The notes: a model not told the origin generated them from the sequence alone. A DNA stretch of 64,000 bases from Phoenix dactylifera (GCF_009389715.1 NC_052404.1:2038738-2102737), one strand, 5' to 3'. Positions 1-12,576 are shown, counted from the first letter of the stretch. Numbers and translations: made by a program.

Positions 1-2107
1 TATTAATTCCATTATTGTGAAACGTGCCAAAACCTGCAACTCTAAGTTAGCTTTGAGATTGCTTCTTACGAGCTAAAACTGATACATAGAAACTAAGGCA
101 TGACTCATAGCAGCTAACTTATTTTACTCAGTATTCTGAAATTTAAATTGCATTGAGCTAAAACTGATACATAAATACTAAGGCGTGACTCTAAAATAGC
201 ATCTAACATATTTTACTCAGTATTCTGAAATTTAAATTGTAAATTGTGAGAGTGTTAGATTGAGCAAAATATTGGTCAGTTTTTTGAATAGTTAGGCTTA
301 TTGAAATTGTTTCGTGGAACTTAAAATTCATGTTTTTGATTTTGCATTTTATATGATCAAACCAAATTCTTTGCAGTATTTTGGGCTTCTTCTAAAGCAT
401 GGTGGGTTGTCATACTTCACCAATTTCTATGTATAAAATAACTGTAAATAGCACGAGGTGTAGTTGAAGCATCACATTTTCCATTTTTCTTTGCTGTTAT
501 CTCATGTGATGACTCAACACAACTTTTAGCTATGTGCAACATGTAGCATGATTTGAGGGCCCTTCTCTTTATAATATGATGCCACAATTGGTTCCTTTCT
601 TTTTAAATAACAGGATATGTTGAGATGGCGACAACTTTCTTATTAAAGGAGATAGTGATATTGTCATCCTCTTAGAGGAATTCTATTAATGTCCTCTTAT
701 GGGGCAATACCCTGATGCCTGATTTGCACAGAACATTTGTTTTCCTTAATTTTTTTTAAACCTATAGCACAGATACCAAATAGTGGAAACCAGGTACAAG
801 AACGTAAATGTCAGAGATAACGTTTTTAGAGAGAATAGATGTAGAGATATTGGGATCAAATTGTTTGATGTTATCAACTAAAGGAATGGACTATTCAAGC
901 GAACCATCTTTTTTGGAGTGTTGTCTTATTTTAACAATGGGTTTTTTGTATGAATACCCTTCTAAAACTTCAAATTTGTGTGAATACCCTCTTAAAATTT
1001 ATATTTATTTCTGTACCCTCATAAAACATGTTTTTGCACAAATAACCCTAATATAACGGTTCTTCTAACACAGTTAATAACAACCATATTTATTTTAATT
1101 AAAAATAAAATAGAATTTTGAAATTATTTTTTTGTCCTCCATCGCGATTATCTTATAAATATTTCTTTTTGCACATCTACCCATTAAGGGTATGTTAGTC
1201 ATTTTAATTTGAAACCATTAATTTTTTAATGGCGTTAGATGGTGTGGGAACATATGCAAAAAGAAGGATAAAAAAAGGGTAGAATAGCAAAACAAGTGTT
1301 TTATGAGAGTATACACGCAAATATCAATTTTGAGAGGGTATTCATGCAAAATTCAATATTTAGGAGGGTATTCATGCAAAAAACCTTTTAACAATTAGTT
1401 TCTTAATTTTTTCGGAGCCTTATGTCAAACCGTTTCTGATTCTACTTTTCAGATTTCACTTGACAAAATGCTTATTGGAATTTGAAAAATTAAAAAAATA
1501 TTTGCACAAGTTGCTCTCTAGTAAACATATTTGACCCTATAAGTTGGTTCAAGCATTCAAAACCAAGTGTATCAATTTTGAATGGCTGAAGCCTCGAATT
1601 GTTCTTTGATGCTGGTTTGACACATGATGCATCAGATTTACAAGAATCTTGGGTGACCAAAATTCAGTATTTTTTTTTGAACTGTGGCATTTCCCCTGCC
1701 ATGGTGCATATTCTCCTTGATGGATATTGAACTTGTAGGTGTTACTACTGTATTGTTCACATGGTGGATGGATGGTCATGCTTTTTTGGTTCAACTTGGG
1801 TATGCTTTTAGGGTTCAACTTTGGTTTGTTGACTTTATGTATTTGTGAAAAAATTTTGGGCTGATTTAGTTTCTTTGGTCCTGTGCAAAACATCTAACCA
1901 CAATAACCAAAAACCTCATGATCTGATCTGGGTAATTGTATTTTATGTGTGCTATGTTAGTAGATATGTAATTTTAAAACTTTTCTGACAATATTATTTC
2001 TTTGTTAGTCTCTAATTGAGCATTTCATGTTTCTGAGTTATGCCCATGGGTATACGTTTATATGTTGTTTAATCTAATAAATATTGTTAAATATCATCAT
2101 CTTGCAG
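1..2107 (+). other. Intron sequence of the CBP80 gene (5' exons outside window)
   Basis: No exon of CBP80 or of any other gene could be recognised here. The first supported exon begins at 2108 after a TTGCAG acceptor, and the preceding part of the protein must be encoded further left. The stretch is AT-rich and contains one well-defined MITE (939–1385). Short ORFs at 808–1056 and 1549–1893 have no recognisable similarity. Confidence 0.6.
939..1385. mobile_element. MULE-type MITE with ~100-bp terminal inverted repeats
   Basis: The left end (GGGTTTTTTGTATGAATACC) and the right end, read in reverse complement (GGTTTTTTGCATGAATACC), begin imperfect inverted repeats that stay alignable for about 100 bp. 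The arms share internal 'GAATACCCTC' repeats and a 'CTCATAAAACA' block. The element is flanked by a perfect 10-bp direct repeat, TTTTAACAAT, at 929–938 and 1386–1395. A target duplication of 9–11 bp is typical of Mutator-like elements. There is no coding capacity, so it is a non-autonomous copy. It lies in an intron of CBP80. Confidence 0.85.
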
Positions 2108-5100
2108 ATACTATTGTTACCACAGCCACCATTTAAGCCAATATACTACACGCTGGTTATCATCGACCTTTGCAAGGTAATTTTATGCTTATCCTGTTGT
2201 TGAGACTTGTATGTTACTAAACAAAGTTCTCCATGTAGTATAGATGGGAGGTAGAATAGTTGAGTTCATATAGTGACATTGACATATAGTTCATTCTTTT
2301 TCCTTAATTCCTTTCCAGTGACAATCCTTCGGAACTTCCCTTCCCTTTCACTTGAATTGATGCCCTTCTTCTCACTTCTGCTTTGATTGTCATAATGTAG
2401 TGTTGCTTAATGCTGTCCGTGCAGTACTTTCTTGAAAATTTTCATACTGTTCTCTTTCCTCAAATTCTTTACTTGATTGCTGACCTTTGAGTTATCACTT
2501 TGTGCAGTTTTTTCTTGTACTTTTAATTGCTTAATGATTAGGCGTTCTTCCATATATTTTTGCCTGCCTTCTCTTTTCTCTTATCAGCTTCTTGATTCCA
2601 AAAAAAAAATCCTTATGGTTGCTGTATCTGTTTTAGATGCTTCACCTAACTATTTTTCTTATAAATATTGCACCTCTGTGGTGTATATTGAATGGCACTT
2701 AATTTTTTTTTTTGGTTGAAGTTTCATTATTATTTTATTATCCAATATTTCTTGTATCATGCTACCTGTGAGGGTCAGTGGACAACCTGAAGGCTGAAAA
2801 TTATTTTATACCATATACTTATTAATCAATGCCTATGCTTTTTTGTTCTTTTTCCTGTCTTTTAGATTTTTTTTTTTTTTTTTTGGGAACAATTTACATC
2901 CTGTGCTGTTTCATCAGAAAATGTTCAACTCTTTGATAGTCAAAAGGTTGCTTTCTGATTCTTGTGATACTCTTCTAGGCACTCCCAGGGGCATTCCCTG
3001 CTGTTGTAGCGGGAGCTGTCCGTGCTCTCTTTGACAGAATTGCTGATTTGGACATGGAGTGCCGCACTAGGCTCATTTTATGGTTTTCTCATCACTTGTG
3101 AGTCTGGTTTCTTTTTGATGTTTCTAATTTGGTATATGACATCTGAAAGTAAGCCAGAATTATTTTTAAAAATAATCTATGGATCCCTTTTTTTGAGTCT
3201 TACACCTTGCATTTCTTTCACCGAGTTTTGGCACCTGTATAGTAGATTGTGCACATGTATTTCTTATTTTTTGGTGCATTTTTGGCATAAAAGTTCATAA
3301 GCACTTGGATAAAAGATACTATGATTTTACTAGTTTATGTTAGAGACAATTAGCCATTCTTTTCTATCATAATGTTGGTTGATGATTTGGTTCTCTCGCT
3401 CACTGCTGCTTGTTTTTGTTGGCTAGACTTTCAGTTTAATGATGACAATGGTTGTAGATTTTGTCGGATGGTTATAGGTTTCATAAGATATATGAAATGC
3501 ACTGACCTTCTTTTTGTGATTTTTCTCTTTGCAACTTTGTTTTCTCAATTGGAAGACTAAACTTATAGGTAATAGAGTTTTTTTTTTTTTATTTCCAATG
3601 TTACACTTGTGAGTAGAAGTTACCACAGTTATTACAAAGTTTTTTGTTAATTGAGCTGTTACAATTCCTTGTCATCAAGATTGCAAATATCTGTCTTGAC
3701 CAATAAAGGTTGGAACCTAAATTGGACTTACGCAAAATTAGCCATCTAAATTATTTCATTCTCTGTTGTATCACTGGCTATTACCAGATAATATGTCTCA
3801 CTATTAATGGGTCTCATCATGGGCGGACAATTTCCATATCCACTGATTGTGCATAAAAAAAAATCATTTTGATGGACATTCTCAATTTTTTTGCCAACCT
3901 TTAGTGATCGATCAGATTAGAAATTTTCCTGAGTAACTAAAGTATTATAATTAGATCATTGAACTTCAATCCTAGGCAAATATTGATTTGACTATGAACT
4001 ATCTGGCTTATGTTGCACAGTAACTTGAACTGATTTCCCACTCAAGGGACTGCTGGGTTTGTGAATCAGGAACTTTTAACCTCTTACTCCTTTAGTGAAA
4101 ATTAGAATTCAGGTTGCCAAAAATTGTTTTTAGAAAATAGGGACAGGTTGTGTTGGAGGCAAACTGGAGGAATCTAGTTCACATAGATAGAATGCAGCCT
4201 TCTGTTAAGTTTCTTATCAAAAATATAAATCCCTCCACTGGTTGGTGAAAGACTTCTTGTATGTGTTTTCTTCCAAAAGAAAGTGAGATAGTTTCTTGTT
4301 TTACAAGACTCCTAAACCCTATCCTTGTACTTGAACTAACAAACTGTGATATTTTGACTGAAACAAACTAAAAGGCAAATTCTTCCACAACCCATACAAG
4401 AAGGCATGCAAGCATTCTGATATCCATTCTCCAGACTACATGAAGTCCTCTAACTCAACCTGCAACTAAAATTATTAATCTTAGCAATGTCCCTGATCAA
4501 GATGGTAACCCAAGATATTGCCCAAATATTACGATGACTTGATATGCCCTAACTCTCATAATATAGGAATCTTGAATCTATGGAATTTAATTAAAAGGCA
4601 AAGAGGTTTAAACTACAAAGCTCCTAAGAAATGGAAATCTTTTGTGGACGTCATGTATTAGACTCCTTATTTGAGAACTCCTACATGAACAGCTTCTACG
4701 TGGAGATGGATTCTTATTTTCCTATGTGTCAAAGTTGGCAAAGTCTCTCAAGCTGAGTAATAATTTCGCAATTTTCTATCAGCATCACTTCTGACTCAGC
4801 CTTTTCTTGTGTGGCTTTATTTATAATCATCATCACTTTTGACTCAATCTATCAGACACAGACTTATTTAATCTAATGGAACTTCTAGTGGCCTTTTAGT
4901 GGCCCTACCAATTATTCGGTGGCTTTTAGTTGTTATTGTTGGTTGTCATATGCTAACCAACATGCTGTTTTAATTAATTCAGGTTGAACATATTATACTC
5001 GCAGCTTTTAGATAAATCTTGCGAAAGCTAAGTGTTATTATTGCACAGATTTCTAGTACTATTTTGCTTCTTTTTGAGTTAACTCTTTGTATGAAGAGTA

Positions 5101-8100
5101 TTATTCTTATTCCTTGGCATATTAATTCTTTCTGAAATTTTTTATGGATTGTGTTATTGTTCCACCAGTTGTCACTGAATAGGACAGAGCATAGTCTGCT
5201 GTGCCGGTAACAGGCCCCGAATCGGTTGCCTGGCGGCCTTGGTTGGTACGGCCCTGCGCAGTGCCGTGCCGGCCTTGTACCGACACAATAGTGGTAGGAG
5301 AGAGGAAGAACGGGTGAGAGGAAAAGAGAGAGAGAGAGAGCATGGGAGGGAGGGATAGGAAGAGGAAGGAAGAGAGAGACTGGACGGCAGAGGCGGGAGA
5401 GCCTCCACGCGGAGAAGGTGGAGGCCAGGGAGCCGCAAAGGCGGGGCTCCGCTTTCGCCTGGAGGGGGCCCCTTCCAGAATTTTAAGTGAAGACAGAGCC
5501 CCACCTCCGCAGCTCGCTGAACGGCTTCTCTCTTCCTTCCTCTCCCTCTCCCTCCCTCCCCCGCTCTCTCTCTCTCTCTCTTCTTCTTTTTTCTTCTCCT
5601 TCCCCCTTTCCATCATCGGTTCCGGTTTCGTTGCTGGAACCGTCCCGGTCCACAGCCGGTGCTGCTCGAGACGCTCCGAACTGGGCGGTTCGGGATGGTT
5701 CCGCCGACCATGGGACAGAGTTTGTCAGGGGTTGCATTAGATGATAAGGCACAACCAGTTCTCTTGTTTTGAAAAATTATCTTTTATTGTCTTTAGTGAT
5801 GATGCCTGGATTACAACCATAAATCTGCAGGTTGCTCTTGATTTAATAATTTCATGGTTTGCAGATCAAACTTTCAGTGTATTTGGCCATGGGAAGAATG
5901 GGCTTATGTTAAAGATCTTCCAAAGTGGGCCCCGCAAAGGGTTTTTGTTCAAGAAGTATTAGAAAGGGAAGTTCGTTTGTCATACTGGGACAAAATCAAG
6001 CAGGTAATATATCTGTACCAAATCACTTGTACTAAATATGACAAATTTGTTCTTGTTACTTCGTGGGACCTGGCCGCTTAATTAACGTAGGATGCTGTTG
6101 GTTTCCAGAAACCATTTGTCATCTAAGTAATGACAATAGTGCATTGTCAACATTCAGTAGAGAAATGCACCAACCTTAACCCAGCTTTTTATTTTTTATT
6201 GTTCCAATCTCTGTTCTGCTAATAGTTGCGGTTTCAATGTTATTCTTAGTCATCCTATCATGGTATTAGAATTCATCAATTTATCTTGTTTTAGAAATAT
6301 CGACACATTTATTTAAGTTGATGCACCTACTATATTGTTTAAATGACTGCCAAAATCATTTTACATTCATACTGTTTCCTGGTCATCCAATTGTTATCAG
6401 TAATATTCTTGAATGCTGGTCACTGAAGTTGTTACAGCTCAATCTAGTGACCTTTCAAAGATAGGTTCTATGCCACATTGGCTTGAATCTACCAAGTAGA
6501 ATTTGTACTATGCCAATCCATAAGCAACATATAGAAGACTAGTAGAAAGTCTGTCTCTGCAATGATGCAACTGGGTTTACAATTTTAGTTCCTATATTTC
6601 TGGATTGTAAAGGGTCCATCTTCTTTCATTTGTGGTTTGGAACTTCTGTAAATCCTCTCTGGGACAACTTTGCAGCGGGGTATTTCTGTAACTTGCAGAA
6701 AATAAGATATATACCCATGCATTTGCTCTTGTATCATTCTGTTTAAAATGGTATGCACTGCCATGGTGTAAATATACATTCTCTTATGCTATTTTCTTTT
6801 GTTTTTCAGAGTATTGAAAATGCACCTGCTTTAGAGCAATTGCTTCCCCCAAGGGGTGGGCCTAATTTCAAGTACATTATTGAAGATAGTCAAGAAGGCA
6901 TGGAAGGTCACACACTTTCTAAGGAGTTAAACAGCATGATTAGGGCAAGGAAGACTGCTCGTGAGATTACTTTATGGGTAGAGGAAAATATAATTCCATT
7001 ACATGGCTTTAATGTTGCACTTGAAGTTGTTGTCCAGACTTTTCTTGACATTGGTTCAAAAAGTTTCACTCATTTAATCACAGTTTTGGAGAGATATGGT
7101 CAGGTCATAGCTAAGTTATGTACTGATCAGGATAAGCAAATTTTGCTACTAGAGGAAGTCAGTTCATACTGGAAGAACAATACCCAGATGACTGCTATAG
7201 CCATCGATAGAATGATGGGCTACCGACTCATATCCAATTTGTCAATTGTTAGATGGGTTTTGTCTCCTTCTAATATTAACCAATTCCATACTTCCGATCG
7301 TCCATGGGAGGTATTTTCTTGCATCTTAGTACTTCTATAATCTGTCGTAGTTTGTTGGATTATTATGACTCATTTTTTCCTTTAGATTCTTAGGAATTCT
7401 CTCAACAAGACCTACAATCGTGTTACCGATCTTAGGAAGGAAATCCAATCGCTCAAGAAGAGTGTTCTATTAGCTGAGGAAGCCACAGTCAAGGCTATGA
7501 AGGAGTATGAGGCTGCTGAATCAAAGCTAGACGTGGTGGATGATCAGCCTGTTCAGTCTGAAAAACCAGGAAGGTTAAAACGGCTTAAGGGGTATGTGGA
7601 GAAAGCAAAAGATGATGAGACTTCTATACAAGAATCTTTAGAAGCTAAGGAAGCTCTCCTTGCTCGAGCACTTGAAGAAAATAAGGTATATTGTTTTACG
7701 ATTGGCATTAATTATTGACATAAATTCTAATTGATGGTTTGCCTGTGGTGCTTAAAACTTAAAAGTTAAAACATAAGCTAAATTGAGAAAAGGATATTTG
7801 CTTAGAAATACATGACCTATATCAGTCATTTTACAGACAGTTGCGTACACTTCATAAATAATTATACTTAATCCTGAGTAATATTTTCAGTTATATGTAA
7901 TCATTAATTAAACTTTTTTAGAATCTCCGAAAATAGAAAAACCTGTGCAGTTTTGTTCATTGATAAGCTCCAAACACTCTATTATTATGCTTTTGCTTTA
8001 TTTGCATTATTATTGTTATGTTTTAATCTGTGTATCTTTTGAAACCCCAGTAGCTTTGGATCATGTATGCTCTCATAAGCTGTCACCCTGAACCATCTTC

Positions 8101-9196
8101 TCTTTTCCATCAGAAAATAAATTAGGCAAAAAGATATCAAGAAATTGTTCGAACAGGACATATGGTGTAATAGCAGTTTCAATTAAATATGTTGTCAACA
8201 GGAAGTATGTTATTGTGTTTTATTGCCTGGTGAATAACTTTTGACATATACAATTCTTACAGGCACTATTTTTTTCATTATATAAGAGCTTCAAAGATGT
8301 GCTTATGGAACGCCTGCCTCCTGTGTCTGCTGATGGAAAGTTGCCCAAACTAAGGACTGCTAATGTAGATTCCGTGACTATCGACTCTGAGCCATCAACT
8401 ATGGATGTGGACCATGATGATGGAAAAACCGATAATAGGCAAGTTAATAATGACAAGCATCTTAGCTCCATCTTATTTGGTTGATATTTTACAATTTCAT
8501 AAAATAACTTGTCGAACTATTTGGACAGTCAATCAAATGGTGAGAGAGTATTCCACAGCTACACCACTGGGGAGCAGGAGCAGTGGTGCCTTTGCACATT
8601 GGGCTATGTCAAGGCATTTTCGAGGCAATATGCAAGTGAGGTTAGTCCAGCTCTTCAAAAATGGAAGGCAAATGTTAAAAGCTGTACTTTTCTTGTCCAA
8701 GTATTGTACTGTGATTTGTTGCGGGCAGTGATTTTTTTGGGGGGTGTTGGGTATTTTGACGTCTCAGGTGTTAGCACTGAACACCTTGAGTAATGGTATT
8801 TAATGACTAATGCTGTTCATTGATAAAACGGAAAATGAGTCTTTATAGAATGTCATTATCACTGTACATTCTGATTGCTTACAAGATTGGTGATAGACTG
8901 CCTGATATCGTCACCTACATGTGGCCTCCCCATCACCATTGCCAATTGGAATCCATTATTACCAGTATATGCAAGATTTAATAGTCCCCCCCCCACAACA
9001 CACACACACACACACACACACAAAAAGCTGAAAAATCTACGGCTATTTCTTACAGGTGCTGTTTGGCTATTTCTCATTGTTGCAGATCTGGCCTCATATT
9101 GATACACTGGACTCTGAAGTCTTCGCCGGAGACGTCCATCCGCTTTTCCGCAATGCTGCTTATGCAGGTTTATGCCTGTCAACCACTGAATTGTGA
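2108..9196 (+). CDS. CBP80: Nuclear cap-binding protein subunit 1 (CBP80/ABH1), 3' part of gene
   Basis: Large subunit of the nuclear cap-binding complex, which with CBP20 binds the m7G cap and acts in splicing, miRNA processing and export; in Arabidopsis it is ABH1, linked to ABA response. Exons read from the sequence: 2108–2176, 2979–3097, 5865–6003, 6810–7310, 7386–7685, 8263–8438, 8529–8640, 9086–9196. They join in frame to 508 residues plus stop, out of roughly 850 for the family. Recognisable stretches are ILLLPQPPFKPIYYTLVIID, FQCIWPWEEWAYVKDLPKWA, SFTHLITVLERYGQVIAKLC and MTAIAIDRMMGYRLISN, all characteristic of the C-terminal MIF4G-like domains. A charged linker (residues TMDVDHDDG) precedes the last helices (EQWCLCTLGYVKAFSRQYAS, IWPHID). 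The stop at 9194–9196 assumes read-through at 9167; splicing from 9168 to an exon at about 9641 is an alternative. The N-terminal third lies outside the window. Confidence 0.93.
5180..5740. repeat. GC-rich insertion with purine/pyrimidine inverted repeat in CBP80 intron
   Basis: This block is far more GC-rich than the flanking AT-rich intron. Two arms of about 60 bp form an imperfect inverted repeat: a purine arm at about 5318–5379 (AG runs, GGGAGGGAGG, GGAAGGAAGAGAG) and a pyrimidine arm at about 5525–5590 (CTCTCTTCCTTCC, CTCCCTCCC, CT runs). The outer parts carry CCGGT/GTACCG-type words seen in other repeats of this window. Overlapping ORFs on both strands are low-complexity by-products. 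It looks like a dispersed repeat inserted in the intron; I cannot name the family. Confidence 0.6.
8439..8528 (+). other. GC–AG intron of CBP80
   Basis: The upstream exon ends ...AATAG and the intron begins GCAAGT at 8439, the standard consensus for GC donors (AG|GCAAGT). The acceptor is ACAG at 8525–8528. Only this junction keeps frame: the GT at 8443–8444 would shift the reading frame relative to the strongly conserved EQWCLCTLGYVKAF exon. The joined codon is AG|T (Ser). At 90 bp it is short for this gene. Confidence 0.8.
8987..9024. repeat. Poly-C then (CA)n microsatellite
   Basis: A run of C followed by ACAACACACACACACACACA lies in the last CBP80 intron, about 60 bp before the final acceptor. 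Confidence 0.9.
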
Positions 9197-10289
9197 CATT
9201 TATTATAACCTTTGTTGTATGCTGTTCAAAATTTTCTTTTGGTTGATTATAAAATATTTATATTCGTTTTGAAGTTCCTCTTTCCACCAGTTAACCTGGT
9301 CATGTTTTGCAGTGTCCCATTTTGTTTTATCAAAAAAAAAAGAGAAGAATATAAAGTCGGTGTCGGGTGAAATACGCGTCTATGTGCTTATGCAGGTTGT
9401 CATTCCTGTGTGACATTCTTTCATGCATCTTGGAGGTAAACAAAGTTCTCGATTAAAGAAATTAGTTTATGACCTTTAGATTAATGAAACAGCTGATATG
9501 CTGATGTTGATAAACCAACCAATACCTCCACCTTCAGGCTTATCAACATTTGGTCCTTGCTGGTTATTGACCCGTCGATAATTTGCAGCATTTGCTCAGG
9601 GAAGATTTGTTATATGTGATTTCTTTCTATATTGGCAGATTCGTGCTTTTATGCCTCTGAACACTCGATAACATCCGCTCAAAACTGAAGGGAATAATAT
9701 ATCTCTTTCTTTGAGAACTTGGGTTAGCAAGGACCAAATCTCTACGGTTAAAATGCACGGTGATTATAAAACGATGCATACGCCTCATGTACTAATTCAT
9801 CCTGTATTTGTCGATAAATCCTTTTGAACTAAAAAAAAAAAAAGTTGAAGCCATCGCTTGCATTAAACGCATCGTGCCGACAGTCTCACAAAAGGAAAAA
9901 GAAGAAGAAAAAAAAAGCAGCCTTTGGAGCTCAAGGGATTAGACTAGCTAATTTTCAGCCTGGCAGTCGGTTCCATGATGAATTTTAATCTTTTTGAGGG
10001 CATGCGCTCTTTGTTTGAATAAAAAAGAAAACAATTAATGTGTTCTGGTTAGGGCTGGCAGGTCATGAAACATATTGTGACTGTCGTATATCAAAGTATT
10101 AAATATTATTATAAAATGTTTTTTAATTTTATGTTGATATTCTATATCGCAGATTGTATGTCACTATTATAGTATGCACTATTATTTTGCTGCCTATGAT
10201 AATATCAGTAATATGATAAAATGATATAATATGCAAATAAGTACATATACTTATAATATGAGTTTTTGTTATTATATTAAGAAATAATA
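9197..10289 (+). other. CBP80 3' UTR and downstream flank
   Basis: No further coding sequence is clear. A candidate poly(A) signal AATAAA lies at 10018–10023. A possible alternative last exon starts after TTGGCAG at 9638. A 13-nt inverted repeat (TTTGGTCCTTGCT at about 9550 and AGCAAGGACCAAA at about 9727) could form a stem in the transcript. The phrase GCTTATGCAGGTT occurs twice, near 9158 and 9387, suggesting a small local duplication. Confidence 0.4.
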
Positions 10290-10294
10290 GTATT

Positions 10295-10818
10295 TGTTTG
10301 GGGGGGAGGGGGGGGTGTGGATGAGGCAGGGACCACTTTAGTCCCATACTGCTTTGAGAGGTCGTGCTTATAAGGTCTAGTTCCCTTTCTTTTGCGAGAG
10401 TTTTTTTGGTAGCGGCGAAAGTCGCACCGAAGGGATAAAACCGTACGGAGGTGAAGTACCTACGCGGCTCTCCTCTAGAGCGGACAATACCTTGTAACGG
10501 GGGCCGTCCATTTTTGTGCTCTAACAGTTGGTGCTTTCGTTGAGAGCCCCGTCGAATCTTCTCCGCACGACCCTTTCCGCTGGGGGTATCGTTGGAGGGG
10601 CGGATGGGGCAAGGACCACTTTAGTCCCATACTGCTTGAGTAGCAGAAAAAGGTCGTGCTTATAAGGGTCTCATTCCCTTTCCTTTGCGAGGGCCTTTTG
10701 GTAGCGGCGAAAGTTGCACCGAAGGGACAATACCATACGAGGGTGAAGTACCTACGCGGCCCTCCCCTAAAGCGGACAATACCTCATAACGAGGGTCATC
10801 CATTTCCGTGCTCTAACA
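10295..10818 (+). mobile_element. Complete TRIM retroelement: 232-bp LTR, 60-bp interior, 232-bp LTR
   Basis: Two direct repeats, 10295–10526 and 10587–10818, are each exactly 232 bp and end in GCTCTAACA. The left one starts TGTTTGG; the right one starts TATCGTTGG, where the TG has mutated. The 60-bp interior starts GTTGGTGCTTTCGTTGAGAG, which matches a primer site for tRNA-Thr as I recall its 3' end, and closes with a purine-rich CCGCTGGGGG before the right LTR. A 5-bp duplication, GTATT, flanks the element at 10290–10294 and 10819–10823. Each LTR holds a CTTATAAGG TATA-like box and the motif GCGGACAATACC (10480–10491 and 10772–10783). There is no coding capacity, so it depends on an autonomous partner. 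Confidence 0.93.
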
Positions 10819-10823
10819 GTATT

Positions 10824-12479
10824 GTAGTGATATTAATATAATTTTGTACTAATAATATTTGAGAATTATTATTAATATTGTTATATCATAAATATAATTT
10901 TAATTATTTGTAGTTACATTTTTACAATACTTCAATAGACATAATAATATGGTATATTTGCATTATCAATATTATACTGCAGATTAAATTTCTAATATTA
11001 TTCTTATTTTTATGTTATATTGATATATATGATTTTTATACTATTATAGTTGCAAGATGTATAATGACATATTATTATTTCTACCATTTTATATTAATCA
11101 TACAATATATTATTAGGCATATCCTATAATAACATAATATCATTATTATATCATTTTAATTTTAGGAGATATGGTTGAAAAGGATGGGGGGTTATAGGGA
11201 TTACACGGCAAGAGGAGTGCAGGTCAATCCCATGGAAAGATGCAAGTCAATTGCTTGCAATTGAACTAACTTGCCGGTAGCCAAAAACTTGCAAAATATC
11301 CATCAGTAGCTAGCTTGCAACAAGTTGACTTGTAGTTTGTCCAATTGTGGGTAGAGGTGGAAACAAGCCCAACGTGAGCTGAGCAAAGCTCGCCTCGTTT
11401 TCTACTCAAGTCAAGATCCTGCTACCTCATTTAATTTTACATTGAGCTGGAGCTGCTTACGAGTAGTATGTTCAAGATATCTAGTGAGCATTAAAGATCG
11501 AGTCAGAGTCTACTTGTACAGTATGGAGTAATAACTTTGATTACATTTTAATCTTATAATTGTAATATATTATGTTCAACACAATCTATATTAGTTTATG
11601 AAAAATATAATAAATAATTCATTATCTATTATTTGTATAGATAATATTAACTGAACTAATGTATAGTAAATAAAAATTATTTATATATCAATATTTGAAG
11701 TTAATTTGAGCCGAGCTTGAGTGAGCTGCGCTGAACTTTGGCTCAGCCTATTTCTTAATTGAGCAAACATAACTCAAGCCAAACTTGAGCTAGCTTTCCA
11801 ATAGCTGGCTTGTTCATCGGGCCGAGTCAAGAAAATGAATAGCTCTTTAGGGTTTAAATAAGTATAATGAGTTTCAACTTAGTTTTGTCATGTTCCTAGA
11901 GAATATTTTAAACTTGGAATAGAATCGATTTGACCTATGATTTACATATTACATTGGATCCTGATCCACTTAGAAAACGAGATTCTAGCTTTGAGTTTTA
12001 TAGGGGCATAATAACATTTACTTCTAAAAGTAATTCGCATATATAACACCAAAAATAATTATCTCTAAAAAAATTATATATATATATATACACTTAAGGC
12101 CAAATGAATCACCTCCTAAAATTCATAGTGGCATTCTTTTGCTGTTTATATTTTTAGTTAAAAAATATAAATATTGTCACTATACAATGTTTATGAAGAC
12201 CATTCTCTCTGTTTTTTTTACTGCTAGTCTTTCACTATGAATATTTAAGCATCATTTCATAATTTTTAGATTTTTTTTCTTTCTTACAGTTAAAATTCGA
12301 TGCAGCCCGAACAAAGCCAACATCTTGAACATGTGCCCCATTTATTCTTTTCATGCAGGTGACGAGTCTTGTCGGAATGCCCAGTCTGTATCTGGCTTGT
12401 CTCCTGCTTGTCGTATTCATAAACAGCTAAGTTCTTTTGCAGTTCTACCCGGCGTCGCGCTGATTGGCATCTTTTGCAT
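10824..12479. other. AT-rich spacer with a degraded hAT-like repeat
   Basis: 10.82–11.17 kb is very AT-rich. At about 11347–11850 a segment starts GGGTAGAGGTGGAAACAAGC and contains GAGC/CTCG words (GAGCTGAGC, GAGCCGAGCTTGAG, CTCAAGCC). This resembles non-autonomous hAT elements of plants, but I could not define matching ends or a target duplication. (TA)n occurs at about 12069–12090. No gene is seen. Confidence 0.4.
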
Positions 12480-12576
12480 GGTTTTATCGCGTAGCATGTA
12501 TGCGTGTGTGTAGGTTTTATTGTGTAGCAGGTATGTGTGTGTGTAGGTTTTATTGTGTGGCATGTATGTGTGTGTC
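12480..12576. repeat. Short tandem repeat, about 2.5 copies of a ~38-bp unit
   Basis: The unit contains GTAGCATGTATG, a GTGTGTGT run and AGGTTTTATTGTGT, repeated with small changes. The array gives rise to short spurious ORFs on both strands. Confidence 0.7.

Noticed and set aside
5122-5752. Overlapping ORFs of up to 164 codons in the CBP80 intron
   Set aside because: Low-complexity Arg/Glu or Ser/Leu frames from the AG/CT-rich inverted repeat; they overlap on opposite strands.
8443-8528. Ordinary GT donor at 8443 for the CBP80 exon ending near 8440
   Set aside because: It shifts the reading frame relative to the conserved next exon; the GC donor at 8439 keeps it.
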